Notes under the pieces: generated by a model
Databases searched by the model: none
What the model was told of the DNA's origin: nothing
What the model saw: the letters and a program-made list of their open reading frames with translations, nothing else
Assembly: GCA_961205875.1 (NCBI GenBank)
Contig: OY540814.1
Span: 24,930,151-24,994,150, forward strand
Reading direction: 5' to 3'
Length of the DNA: 64,000 nt
Source of the DNA: Sialis fuliginosa
Taxonomy: Eukaryota; Arthropoda; Insecta; Megaloptera; Sialidae
Position numbers and translations under genes: made by a program
Part shown: in pieces, positions 22,514-33,010 of the stretch
Numbering within the stretch: the first letter of the stretch is position 1
Layout: the number at the start of each line of letters is the position of its first letter

Positions 22514-23488
22514 CAGTGGCGAAGCGTCCATGGAAGCAGGGGAAGCAGTGCTTCCCTTACTTTATCGGCAAATTAATAGAAACCTGTGTTTACGGTTAAT
22601 AAATAAATTAAAAATATTATTAGAATATTCATCTTTATGCACAAATAAAATATTTTAACCAAAAAGAGCATTTTATATTAATTTACATACAATTAGAATA
22701 CCTCTACGTCTTATTTTCTTGTATTTTAGTCGATATTTGAATGACGAGTTAAAGTTCACTGCAGGAAATTTCACTAAAATTTTTTTAATTTTTGATTTCG
22801 TTAAAAGTATGTTTATTGTATAGAAAATGACGTGAAAAGTTGTTTGTTTCAAACCGCAGGTCTGTATCTCAATCCGTTCTCGAGATATGACCTCTCAAAG
22901 TTTTAGTTTTTTCAAATTTTTGGAGAAAAAAGGCCATAACTTTTGAACGCGTGGTCGGAATTGACTTTAGTTGACGGATTTGGAATCAGCGTGTCAAAAT
23001 CTATATAATGACATGTATAATACCTTAATACTCGAAAAAAAAAATTTCGCGAAAAATCGAAAAAATTCAAAGGGGTATACCTTAAAAAAATGTCGATTTT
23101 TGACCAAAATTTTTTTGTCGGATTTTAAAGTATTATACATGTCATTACATAGATTTTGACACGCTGATTTCAAATCCGTCAACTAAAATCAATTCCGACC
23201 ACGCGTTCAAAAGTTATGGCCTTTTTTCTCCAAAAATTTGAAAAAACTAAAACTTTGAGAGGTCATATCTCGAGGACGGTTTGAGATACAGACCTGCGGT
23301 TTGAAACAAACAACTTTTCACGTCATTTTCTATACAATAAACATACTTTTAACGAAATCAAAAATTCGAAATTTTTTAGTGAAATTTCCTCAACTCGTCA
23401 TAGAAATATCGACAAAAATATAAAAAAATAAGTAAAAGCTTGAACTTAAGGTGTTTTATAACTAGTTTTTTTTCTTAATAGGAGGGGG
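22514..23488. mobile_element. hAT-type foldback transposon, right end lost
   Basis: The left end CAGTGGCGAAGCGTCCATGG with 'gcaggggaagcagtgcttcc' is intact. The large inverted arms (about 22695-23080 and 23085-23440) match 9041-10029. The right side stops after 'cttaataggaggggg', before the CGCCACTG end, so no target duplication is visible. The orientation is opposite to the copy at 9041. Confidence 0.88.
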
Positions 23489-24095
23489 ATAATTCGATAA
23501 ACCCATTATTAAAACGGTTATTACCTACTTATTTAATAAATAATCACTTTTTATACAAAAATATGAGTATAGTTTTGAAAAGTATCCCCATTTTTTGTTA
23601 AATGGCAACCTTATTAATTAATACATTTAAAAAAGTTTAAGTGGTGTGCATTTTATTGCCAAGCCATGCTATTTTTATCTACTAGCATAAAAATTAAAAT
23701 CAAATTTGTGAACAATGCGATGTATAATGTTTCTTCCCTACATTATTATTGGTAATAACAATATTACAGCGGTGTTAATTAGCAGTATTTTAGTTAGCGC
23801 AAATAACATTAAAGTGATGTAACACTAATTGCCGTATCTATTTTTTTAAGTGAATTAAGTATTTTTGTCTGTTAGATAATAATGAATAGTTTCTTGTAAT
23901 TAGGACTATAAAATATATGGTGCATCTAAAATAATATTAGGTATATGTATTTATTATTTTAATGGTTTGTTACCTTAGTTTTGTTTGTAACTGGAACCGT
24001 TAATTATTGTATAATTATTTTTTATGCAAATTGGTTGTAATTTTTTATTGGGTTAATTAATTATTTTGTTCTTTTATATTTATATAAAAATTTCG
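23489..24095. other. Unassigned A+T-rich sequence
   Basis: No ends, open frames or splice-like pairs are supported. Confidence 0.35.
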
Positions 24096-24096
24096 T

Positions 24097-24176
24097 TCAC
24101 GAAACCGAGACGATATTAACTTTATTTAGAAGTTTCGCCGGCCTGTGTAAAGTTAGCAGCGCAAATTTCGAATATT
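24097..24176 (+). repeat. Left copy of a 75-bp duplication flanking a MITE
   Basis: 'agtttcgccggcctgtgt' with 'acgatattaactttattt' before it and 'agcgcaaatttc' after it recurs at 24750-24820, with about one change in eight. The MITE at 24178-24747 sits between the two copies. Confidence 0.85.
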
Positions 24177-24177
24177 A

Positions 24178-24747
24178 AGGTACTGGCACCAGTCTTGGAT
24201 ATGACCCCAGTAATGGCTATTTTTTAATTAAATGTACTGAATTAGAAATATTTGTTGATATTTGAATACTACCATTTCTGAATATTAATCTATATACATT
24301 TAACTGTCTTACAACGAGATTTGATGACAATCGGCCAATAGGTGTCAAAATGGTGGAAATTTAATTAAACTAATTATTAGTATAATTTATTTATTAATTA
24401 TTATATTATCATAGCAAATGCTTTACATTATTTCAAATTTTACGATTTTTTCTTTTATATCTTTTGTGTCGTAGTACTTATCATTTTGTAATCACTAGCA
24501 AGTGTTCATCACTGCATGCTTATTACTGGGTTTACTTTATCCGTTACTGGAGAAAAAAATATAAATAAAATAAAAGGCTATAATTTAAAAAACAAACTAT
24601 ATTTGTGGACTTTGGTAATTAAATTGTTTCAATAAAAAGTTACTTGTTTTAGTAACATGAGTTCATGAGAATTACAAAAAAGAAGTCCGTCAATCACAAA
24701 AACAGTAAACCTCGCTTTTATAGTGGCCATAACTGGTGCCAGTACCT
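24178..24747 (+). mobile_element. AGGTACTGG-family MITE, 570 bp, both ends present
   Basis: The left end AGGTACTGGCACCAGTCTTG and right end ACTGGTGCCAGTACCT are inverted repeats, each flanked by TA. No open frame. This is the best full-length member here and serves as reference for 5479, 12281, 45978, 55630 and 61145. The TA target suggests Tc1/mariner-type mobilisation. Confidence 0.9.
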
Positions 24748-24749
24748 TA

Positions 24750-24820
24750 TACGAAACGATATCAACTTTATTTCTAAGTTTCGCCGGCCTGTGTGGAGTC
24801 AGCAGTGCAAATTTCTAAAA
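24750..24820 (+). repeat. Right copy of the 75-bp duplication
   Basis: 'acgatatcaactttattt', 'agtttcgccggcctgtgt' and 'cagtgcaaatttc' repeat 24110-24170. The MITE insertion point coincides with the junction of two tandem copies. Confidence 0.85.
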
Positions 24821-25620
24821 TTATAATAAAATAATAACTATTATAATTTAGGTACCTAAAAGTTTTTGAAACATGTATAAAAAATAAAACACATTTTCTT
24901 TCTCGTTTTATATATTCTACGACAGAAGAACCCAATTTGATAGTTTATTCTCAGGTATCACAGTCTACTACGATTTTCGACATATTCAAATTTAATAAAA
25001 AAAAGTTAGATAAGTGTAATCGAAATCTTCTGCTTTGATACGAGAGACTATTAAATAGTATTCACTGAACCAATACGTCTCGTCTGCAACACAGAGAAAC
25101 ATATGATATCCGAAAGGGGAAGCAAAAACTGCCACAAAAAACATCGTTCGTATCTTCATGACTTATATTCGTGTGTAGATGATACTGATTTAACTGTTTT
25201 ATTTGTTAAGAAGTGTTTTTTGTTTTACTTTAATTCACCGGGCAACAAAAATACTTTTGTTTTGCGGCCGAGATCTGAAGTTTTTTTACGTGCTGAATCC
25301 GAATCTGTTTCCTAAATTGCTCAATTATATTAGTTCAGGTTCTCGAAATGTCATATTCTAAACGTGCTGAAAATGAAGATTTTGGACATAATGTTGATAT
25401 CAATCTCTCGACAACATTTTTTTTGTTTTTATTAAGATATACTAATTTGAAAATATGATATTTTTACAAATAAGAGTACAGGCTAGAAAAAATGGGTTAT
25501 TACCACACGAAAATTAACAATGTATTTAGATTTTAGGTGAATATAAAATAATACAATCACAAGTAAAATTTCATTTTATTTATTAGCTGTCGTGAACGGA
25601 ATCTTAAAAATATCTGCCTT
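24821..25620. other. Unassigned sequence
   Basis: A 70-codon open frame on the + strand (25103-25315) starts in mixed-composition sequence ('ggggaagcaaaaactgcc'). It has no motif that I recognise and no splice context, so I leave it uncalled. Confidence 0.35.
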
Positions 25621-25624
25621 GAGA

Positions 25625-26075
25625 ACCACGAGACTTTCTTATACGTTATCCTAACAGTGAATAGTGCACGTGATTCTTATTTTATTAAAACTTTTTTGAC
25701 AAACTAATAAGATAGAATAAAATGAATGGGACATAAACTATAGATAATATTATTATCCATATTATACTTATATCAAAAAAAAATTTTTGAACGTAATAAC
25801 TAAGAACGGATGTTTACTCTTGTCAATTTTTGAATTTTCGAATTATTATATAATAAGAAAAAAAATGTTTTAGATAAAAAATGTCGAGTATGTTATTATC
25901 TATAATTTATTCCCCATACATTTTTTCCAACATTTATGATTTAGTCAGAAATATACTTATTTAGGCTCACCCACACTCTCAGTATTACGTATAAGAAAGT
26001 CCCGTGGTACCTATGGCAAACATGCACACTGTTCAATCTCTGTAATACGTATAAGAAAGTCCCATGACACTCATA
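25625..26075. repeat. Short repeat with 'cgtataagaaagtccc', three copies
   Basis: One inverted copy (about 25628-25675, 'gagactttcttatacgtta') and two direct copies (25980-26015, 26030-26070) share 'cgtataagaaagtccc' and 'cacactgttcaatct'. A fourth is at 54028-54075. The function is unknown. Confidence 0.65.
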
Positions 26076-26100
26076 TCAGATATTTCTTCTCTGTTACGAA

Positions 26101-27319
26101 TAGGGTTTGCAATCCCGCAGACTTTTTTTTCCCGCGGGAATTTTGCGGGAAATCCTCAAATCCCGCGGGATCCCGCGGGATCCCGCAGTTTTTTCAAAAA
26201 TTTTGTTATTCATATTTAAAGTTACTATTATTTAGTTAACAAAAAAAAAGTTAATTGTCCCAAATTTTCAAACTCATAGGTCAAACCTGTGAATGGCGCA
26301 AACCGAGTTTTTTTCCCATTTGATTAACATGGGAAAAATTACTTTTTTACTTACGCGTGAATATCTCGTCGAAAACAATTTTTTTTTTAAATTTCTCAAG
26401 GCAATATTTTGTAGAGAATTAAGTACTCAATTCATAAATCCAATAAATTTTAAGAAATGTTTGTTTAAAAATTATAAACATTGGATTTTACTTTTTATGA
26501 TAATGTTTAAACGAACAATATTCGATCTATGATTTGAGCACTTGGAATCTTTTTTGTAAGAAATTTAATTCTCTATGATATGCTGCTGTAAGAAATTAAA
26601 ATAAATAACTTTTTTAACCAGATATTCACGCATAAGTAAAAAAGTAATTTTTCCGATGTTAATCAAATGGGAAAATGACTCGGTTTGCGCCGTCCACAGG
26701 TTTGATCTATGAGTCTGAAATTTTGGGACAATTAACTTTTGATCCAAAGCTAAAACATAGGCTAGCGGGACCGAAAAAATAAAAATAAATTTTAAAAAAA
26801 ACACCCTAGTATATACGGTATGTCACGTAAAACTAAACCACTAAATATCATTATTTACGGTTGTATTTTAGGGATAATACTGTCAAAAAAATATCGTGTA
26901 GATCGAATTTTGTGTATTAAATTTTTGTGGTTAACTTTTATTTAATCTGCTATTCTTCTTCTAAATTTTTGTATTTTGTATTTTTTATGTTTTTTTTTGT
27001 AATCTGGGGGCTGTTCGAAGTTCTTTCGTCGCCTGAGTCGTACTCAGTGTAACCACTTAACTAATCGTGAACAAGAGATATAATTTACTTCACTAGTTTC
27101 ATATTCAGTCATCTCAACCTTAATTTTTTTTTTCAAAATTGTTACCTTTTTTTATTCATATTTACGCTTTAAAAGTATTCAAAACGCACGCGACCTACAA
27201 ATTCAATGTTCAAAAATTCCGCGCGGATCCCGCACTTTCAGTGCGGGATCCGCAGATCTCCAAAACGTGCGGGATCCCGCGGGAATGCGGGATCCCGCAT
27301 TGCGGGATTGCAAACCCTA
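26101..27319. mobile_element. hAT element, 1219 bp, CCCGCGGGATCCCGC subterminal repeats
   Basis: Eighteen-base perfect ends TAGGGTTTGCAATCCCGC and their inverse are flanked by a perfect 8-bp duplication, gttacgaa (26093-26100 and 27320-27327). Both subterminal zones carry many GCGGGATCCCGC palindromes. The middle holds a foldback of repeat B (26224-26385 against 26600-26745). There is no transposase, so it is non-autonomous. Confidence 0.95.
26224..26800. repeat. Repeat B foldback nested in the hAT element
   Basis: Arms at 26235-26385 and 26605-26745 are inverted copies of the same repeat found singly at 19110-19420. They share 'ttaattgtcccaaattttc' and 'ggcgcaaaccgagttttt', and the spacer is about 210 bases. 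Copies differ at scattered positions. Confidence 0.8.
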
Positions 27320-27327
27320 GTTACGAA

Positions 27328-27760
27328 CCATTTGAATTATAATAAAAAAAAAATATTCAAAAATTCGATAATATTTAGTTTCAATAGCTGCTACTAATGC
27401 GGGTATTAAAAAATAATACCAAATAATCTATACTAAAAACTATACTCAGTGTACGCGTTACAACAAGTGTAGAGAAAGAGGAAAAGACGCAGAATGAAGT
27501 GAGAAGTTGCGAGACGTCATGACGGTGGCGGAGAAACACTCTCATCTCATCGACTTCTAAAAATACCAGCGTAGGCCGAACGCAGCCAACCACCGTCGCA
27601 CCGGGGTCACACCCCCCGACACCCCACCCACTGGCTGTGTCTCGCACGTCCTACAGCCGTCACGGCAGTACCGGACTCTTAAGACTTTACCCGGAATAAA
27701 CAAAACTACCTATATGTATTGTATATTATCCTTAATATACAATACATTATAAATTTATCC
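27328..27760. other. Unassigned sequence with a C-rich island
   Basis: 27520-27680 is unusually GC-rich ('ccaccgtcgcaccggggtc', 'accccccgacaccccacc'). An 88-codon minus-strand frame (27381-27647) crosses it without any motif I recognise. The island resembles the G-rich one at 20088-20165 on the opposite strand. Confidence 0.4.
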
Positions 27761-27764
27761 TTAA

Positions 27765-27885
27765 TAAAAATGAAAACAAACTTGTTTGTTTAAACGTCAA
27801 AATTTAATTAAGAAGAGGTAAACGCAAGCTTTCGATTCACAGAATCATCGTCAGGCTATTAATAATAAGTTTGTTTTCATTTATA
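27765..27885. mobile_element. Short TIR/foldback remnant
   Basis: 'aaaaatgaaaacaaacttg' and 'aataagtttgttttcattta' are inverted ends about 120 bases apart. Between them is 'gctttcgattcacagaatca' with 'tcgtcagg', a motif like that in other snap-back elements of this window. Confidence 0.6.
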
Positions 27886-27904
27886 TTTAACGTTACTACT
27901 ATTA

Positions 27905-28560
27905 TATTATTATTTATCCTTAATATATATAAAGCTCAACGTCTCTCTGTCTGTCTGTCCGTTAGTGCGCTTATCACTCGAGAACTACTTATCCGATTTA
28001 CGTGGTTTCTTTTTTAATTCATAGGTACATTCTCTGGCCAGGTTATAGGCTACATTTTGTTACGTTAGGTATCATAACAACTAAGCAGGGACGATAATAG
28101 TAAATCAAGTCTGTTTTGCAATACGCTGCCTAAACCGTTCAATATTGAACAAAATAATGTATTAAAGAATTGTGTAGAATCAAAAGATCTACAATAAAGT
28201 CCGCGACACCATAAATGTAACGTTTGTATTTAAACCACAATGACTGCTTTTATGTTACAAAGAAAATTAAAAATATTTGGGTTCTGTTTACGTGGACTTA
28301 TGACCTGCAAAACATTAATCCTTATCGAAATAAATGACTTCATCGTCATAAGTACTTAATGTAGATATAATTTGCCATTTACAACAACCAATTTGGTCTT
28401 TTGGTTTAGGAAATAACGTAAAATATACATACAATAACATATTATTCGCGGCAATTCGCGCGAACTATGATGGAGTGTCGCGGGGAGAGGGAAGATCCTT
28501 CGCTTGGCCGGCAGTTGTTTATTTTGTTTTCAATTATTAACTTTTAAATTTTAGACGTTT
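27905..28560 (+). repeat. Interspersed repeat A, inverse of 2853-3315
   Basis: It starts with 'gtctctctgtctgtctgtcc' and 'cgagaactacttatccgatt'. The middle shares 'aaaccgttcaatattgaaca' and 'aatccttatcgaaataaatg' with the copy near 3100-3310. It ends in a GC-rich patch ('gtcgcggggagagggaag'). No intact frame. Confidence 0.7.
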
Positions 28561-28639
28561 TTTTTTAATATAAAACGCGGGTAGTATCGTACGTCAATTC
28601 TATTTTCAACAAACATAAAATATAGGTATTTATCACGGA

Positions 28640-28892
28640 TCATTTAAACGTGCGGTACAGATGTTTACACATGACAGCGCGAGTGCTCAGGTTAGTTTTT
28701 GTCTCGTTCCGCTCCTGTAAAGTGTGTCGTCGAGCCGCGCCACGTCCGTCTTCCTCGGACACAAAACAAACCCTAAAGGAAATCAAATCAGCGACAATGA
28801 TGTGCACGATGTCCATTTCTGTTATAGCAGACGTGAATAATGTTCTAATGGCTTCGAGCATTGCGCATTTCAAATATATTATGTCTACTTAA
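28640..28892. other. GC-richer unique island with overlapping short frames
   Basis: An 80-codon frame on + (28650-28892) and a 77-codon frame on - (28640-28873) overlap fully. The island has CpG-rich words such as 'gtgtcgtcgagccgcgccac'. No domain is recognisable. It is more likely a conserved non-coding block or decayed repeat than a gene. Confidence 0.3.
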
Positions 28893-29049
28893 AAAAAATA
28901 TTGTACAAAAATACTAGTGCATTGGATCCAATTGTTTCCTGGGGATGTATATTTAATCTGTAATAAACCTATTAAACATTTTTTTCACTTATCACTTATT
29001 ATTTACGCAATGCATCCGGAGATACCTCTCTGACGATTGCTTTTTTCTG

Positions 29050-29205
29050 ACTTCATGAAATTTACATGAAACACTCTATCCATTAGTGAAAACCAGAATA
29101 AAATCCGTTCAGTGCTTACTGAGAAAATCGTGCTCTGATAGACAGACCAGAATACATGATACGGCGAGGGACTTTGGTTTATACTATATAGAGATAGATT
29201 AAGGT
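29050..29205 (-). repeat. SINE-like moth repeat, copy 1
   Basis: 'gaaacactctatccattagt', 'aaatccgttcagtgcttact' and the tail 'tttatactatatagagatag' match 32120-32240. These tail motifs are typical of interspersed repeats in moths. Confidence 0.65.
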
Positions 29206-29206
29206 T

Positions 29207-29372
29207 ATTCGATCATTAGAGCAATGTACTTATCTAGATAAAAGTCTAAAATTTTGATATGTTATTTATGGATAGCTCATATATTTTTCTAGTTTAAAAA
29301 AAATAATATTGGACGTATGGTTTTCGAGTAATTGGATATTAAAAATAGAGTTTTTAATACACGGTAAATGAG
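29207..29372 (+). repeat. Repeat C, inverse of 19638-19778
   Basis: 'cgatcattagagcaatgt', 'ttatttatggatagctcata' and 'attaaaaatagagttttta' are the reverse complement of 19650-19770. Confidence 0.7.
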
Positions 29373-29885
29373 AGAACTCGCGACTACACTGCAGAACTAC
29401 ACTGCATCTCTCTCTCACTTTTTTGAACAAATGTTACACCATTGTGTTAATAGTAGTTAATACAGAATGCGCTGTCCATGCTCTATGTCAAAGCTTCTTA
29501 AAGTGGTGAGCCGCAAATATAACAAATAAAAATGTGTATATTATCGTTAAATAAATTTAAATATGCACTTGCTTAAATAATAATTATGAAACTTTTTTTA
29601 AATACTGAAATTTGAAAATGAATATGTTTTTACAAAGAACTGCATTTTAATTTCAGGCGTTATTTTTATGTAAATCAAGCATTCTAAACTGTTGGCGCTA
29701 ATCCTAAACACTTCCTTTACGGCTAGATAGCACCATAGTTGTATAGGAGTGAATATGAAACAAAGAAATTTTATTTAACCAATCTGGGTTGCAAAAAAAA
29801 TTAGGGGGCCGTGGGTTATCAATTTGATTTACAGGGGAGGAGCCGTGACATAAAAAAGTTTAAGAAGCACTGCTCTATGTCTATG
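29373..29885. mobile_element. Right half of a CATAGACATAG element, split by a hAT
   Basis: 'actacactgcatctctctct', 'gaacaaatgttacaccatt' and 'gtccatgctctatgt' match the right half of 30572-31373. The last bases of the terminal repeat, ctatg, follow only after a 384-bp hAT insertion (29489-29872). The left half is missing. Confidence 0.8.
29489..29872. mobile_element. hAT MITE, 384 bp, inside another element
   Basis: Ends CAAAGCTTCTTAAAGTGG and AGTTTAAGAAGCACTG are inverted. The flanks carry a perfect 8-bp duplication, ctctatgt (29481-29488 and 29873-29880). The target is the terminal repeat of a CATAGACATAG element, so this insertion is the younger of the two. Confidence 0.92.
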
Positions 29886-30183
29886 ATACTGACAATATAT
29901 TTCGTTATTTTTGTGGGAATTATCCATCAACAATTCAATAAATGTTATCTCACAATATGCATAACATTTCAGTGAGTAAACGAGTAGGTACAGATGTTTA
30001 ATAATCACGTCGATATATCACCAAAGACAACACTATTTTTATAACATTATGTTCACCGCCCACACAACGTCATTTAACATTTTTACCGCCTTCAAAAATC
30101 TTATTATGTACGAAAGCATATTCCGCATTATAAAAATTGCATTACATACTTCTCTGTCGGTGTATCTGTGTGTAACCACGCCT

Positions 30184-30210
30184 TCTCTCTCTCTCTCTGT
30201 GTGTGTCAGT
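30184..30210. repeat. CT/GT microsatellite
   Basis: A (TC)n run passes directly into (TG)n. The short open frame around it comes from the microsatellite. Confidence 0.9.
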
Positions 30211-30571
30211 ACATAGAGTTTGACGGAACAAAACATATACACTCTGACGTTCAATATGTTTTCTCTATGTTGGCATAAAATGTATGTACATTAGCAGTGG
30301 CGCTGTTATAAGGGATTAATCGAGTGCCGATAATAATATTTATTTAAAAAAAAAAATCAGAATTTGCTTAAATCTTTTATGTTAGGTACTACTTTGCAAC
30401 AGGTTTTCTTAAATTTGTCAAAACACTAGTTTCTATCTTTTTATGGTTACTTCTGTCTCACTTCCTTACACGCTTAAAAAATACAGCAGAAATTCCATAA
30501 ATCAACCAATCAAAGCTCGTTGTTCACTGTTTTTGGTCAGTCGTGAACGTGACCTTTGTTACCTAAGGAAC

Positions 30572-31373
30572 CATAGACATAGAGAATGGACCACGCATCT
30601 GACTCGAGAGCAGAGTCGTGTCAAAAGAAAGAGATAGAAACAGGTTTGGAATATACTTGTCCTTTTTTTAAACAGGAGTGTAACTATTTCATTCTTGGCC
30701 CCGAACATTAAAAATATTCATAGATATATATATAAAAAGGTTAAAAAACAAAAAATAATTAACGTTATAAAAAATTTTTATTAAAAAAAAAAATGATTGT
30801 TTTCTAAATAAAATAATACAAGTTTCGAATTTTTTGACCCAATTTTAATATCTTGTTCTTCCTTTTTCGTAGCTTCGTAATGTAACCTAATATCAAAAAA
30901 AAAACATTTATTTTGTTTGTTTGTTTTGTATGTGCTGTTTGTAAGTGTAGCAATCCACCTCATCACATTTTGTAGCAACCACGTGGGAATTGATTTAAAA
31001 CTATTTTTTATTAATATATATTTAATATTTTTGGTAGCAAAAATGTTATTTTCCCGGAATATCCGTTCATTATTTTGCAAATTTCTATCAGATCAATTAA
31101 TATATTTTTTAAATTTTCTCGATGAAATATGAACCATTATAGTATGTTTATATTATTTACTAATAAAAAACTTATTGCACAAAAATCACAAGATAGATAT
31201 ACAAAAATATATCTGACAGAAATACTACCCTGAACTATAGTAAGCTACCAATCAGATTCTTAGAAAAAGAGGTAGATATATTCCAAACTACACTGCATCT
31301 CTCTCTCCCTTTTTGAACAGATGTTACACCATTGAGTTAATACAAAATGCACTGTCCATTCTCTATGTCTATG
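30572..31373. mobile_element. TIR element, 802 bp, CATAGACATAGAGAATGG ends
   Basis: Twenty-base perfect terminal repeats (30572-30591 and 31354-31373) are flanked by a perfect 8-bp duplication, taaggaac (30564-30571 and 31374-31381). The 8-bp target fits hAT or P-type elements, though the terminal sequence is not one I know. There is no transposase-like frame. Partial relatives lie at 29373-29885 and 57880-57950. The perfect ends and duplication suggest it is young. Confidence 0.9.
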
Positions 31374-31381
31374 TAAGGAAC

Positions 31382-32100
31382 AGAAATAAGTTTGAGCGGT
31401 GAGACCGGGCATAAAACGTATATTTTAAAATTTGCAAAATATCCCGATACGCACCTGAACGGTTTGCAAGCCATGTACTGAAATTTGTAGTGCTCTATTT
31501 ATTATTTTAACTACAAATATGAATGTTATTACTTTACCGATATTTTATATATCTATACATTCTACACAGAAGTGAACATTTATTATTGAATATTCTTGTT
31601 TATGTGTATATACATCGTGTTTTGTAACATCCGTTATTAAAATGTAGTAGCATAATTCAATAAGTTAAATGGAATGTTTTCTGAAACTGTGTGTATTTAT
31701 AATTTAAATACGTTTTACACAGATTTAAAATCAAATAAATAATGGTTAGATTTTCGGTTCAATTGAAGCAATATTGTACTTCAGGCGAACAAAATAGAGA
31801 CGAGACGAGTGTTAGGTAAGTCTCGTCTCGGTTTAGAATATATATTTTATTTATTGTATAAATTATAAATATTAATATCAAATAGTAAATTTTTACTAAT
31901 AGATTAATCTAATTAGATCGATTTTGACTTGAACAAGAAAATTTGTGGAGTAAATAAAACCAACCAAAATCGGTAGGTTTTTTGATTAAATAAATTTATA
32001 TTCATCTTATAGACGTAATTGTCTACAAAAAATACCAAATTTATATTTAAAACGAGTGCATTAGACCTGGTGTTATTTTTTTTACACAAAACATCCACAA
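31382..32100. other. Unassigned sequence with a GAGACGAGACGAG hairpin
   Basis: At 31797-31832 'gagacgagacgag' pairs with 'ctcgtctc', with a short spacer. A similar hairpin is at 55392-55425. Otherwise it is A+T-rich with nothing recognised. Confidence 0.4.
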
Positions 32101-32104
32101 ATTA

Positions 32105-32245
32105 TACACCTAAACCTTCCTCGTGAAACACTTTATCCATTAGTGAAAACCGGAACAAAATCCGTTCAGTAGTTACTGAGGAAATCGACAGATAGACAGA
32201 CGCGGCAAAGGGCCTTTGTTTTATACTATGTATAGATTCTAATTT
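32105..32245 (-). repeat. SINE-like moth repeat, copy 2
   Basis: 'gaaacactttatccattagt', 'aaatccgttcagtagttact' and 'ttttatactatgtatagatt' parallel 29065-29200. Confidence 0.65.
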
Positions 32246-32740
32246 GATTGTTCTGAATGTGTGTGAATCATTTTGTGGCCAAGCCATGACGTTATTTAAT
32301 ATTTAAGACAACGTTTCCACCCAGAAATGAATAATTAATTAAAAAGATCCGTATTATTTCCGGTAACTGATAGCGATTTAAAAGTGCAGAAACAGGAATA
32401 ACAAATTAAGGTTAATTAATTTGTGTAGATTTTGTGATAAGCACGCGTAGCGTCCCCCAGACTCAATTACTGACCTAATAAAATTCTTTAATGAATTGTA
32501 TATTAAGTTTTGCTGTATATTCACGTTTTGCCTTGAAGCGACATCGTGCGGATTTTAAATTCAACTTTATTCGTTTAATATCTTAATAAAATTATCATGT
32601 CCGGAAAAATTTTATTTTTTATTAAACCGTCAATTAACATATATAATAGATTTTGTATTATTAACTTGTCAAAACTGTTCTTATTTATAAATTACAATAG
32701 ATCTTAGTTACATCGTTATATTGGACTAGCTCTGGCGGAT
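32246..32740. other. Unassigned A+T-rich sequence
   Basis: No ends, open frames or regulatory motif could be supported. Confidence 0.3.
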
Positions 32741-32814
32741 ACAGTGGGGAGGGGGGGGGTCTGATGATGCTGAAAGTTAGTTATATGTATAACAAAAAAA
32801 AATATTTTGTATTA

Positions 32815-33010
32815 GAGTTCGGTATCTCAAAATAAAAAAAAACGTTGTCTGTCTGTCCGTTAAGGCCCTTTTTATCAGGAACGCCTCGGGGTATCAATTA
32901 AGTTGAAATAATCAAATACTATGGTCTACAGCCTCGTAGTCGTGTAAAAAATTCTAGTTTCTAACTCAATGCAATAAAAATATATGGCCTTATAGACCCC
33001 CATTATTTTT
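32815..33010 (+). repeat. Moth-type interspersed repeat, related to 6645-6880
   Basis: 'gttcggtatctcaaaat', 'ttgtctgtctgtccgtta', 'ggccctttttatcaggaac' and 'atcaattaagttgaaat' are a familiar lepidopteran series, decayed here. A short poly-G tract precedes it (32750-32758). Confidence 0.7.

Noticed and set aside
28640-28892. A small gene in the GC-richer island
   Set aside because: Equal-length frames on both strands, no domain and no splice or start context. Composition alone explains the openness.
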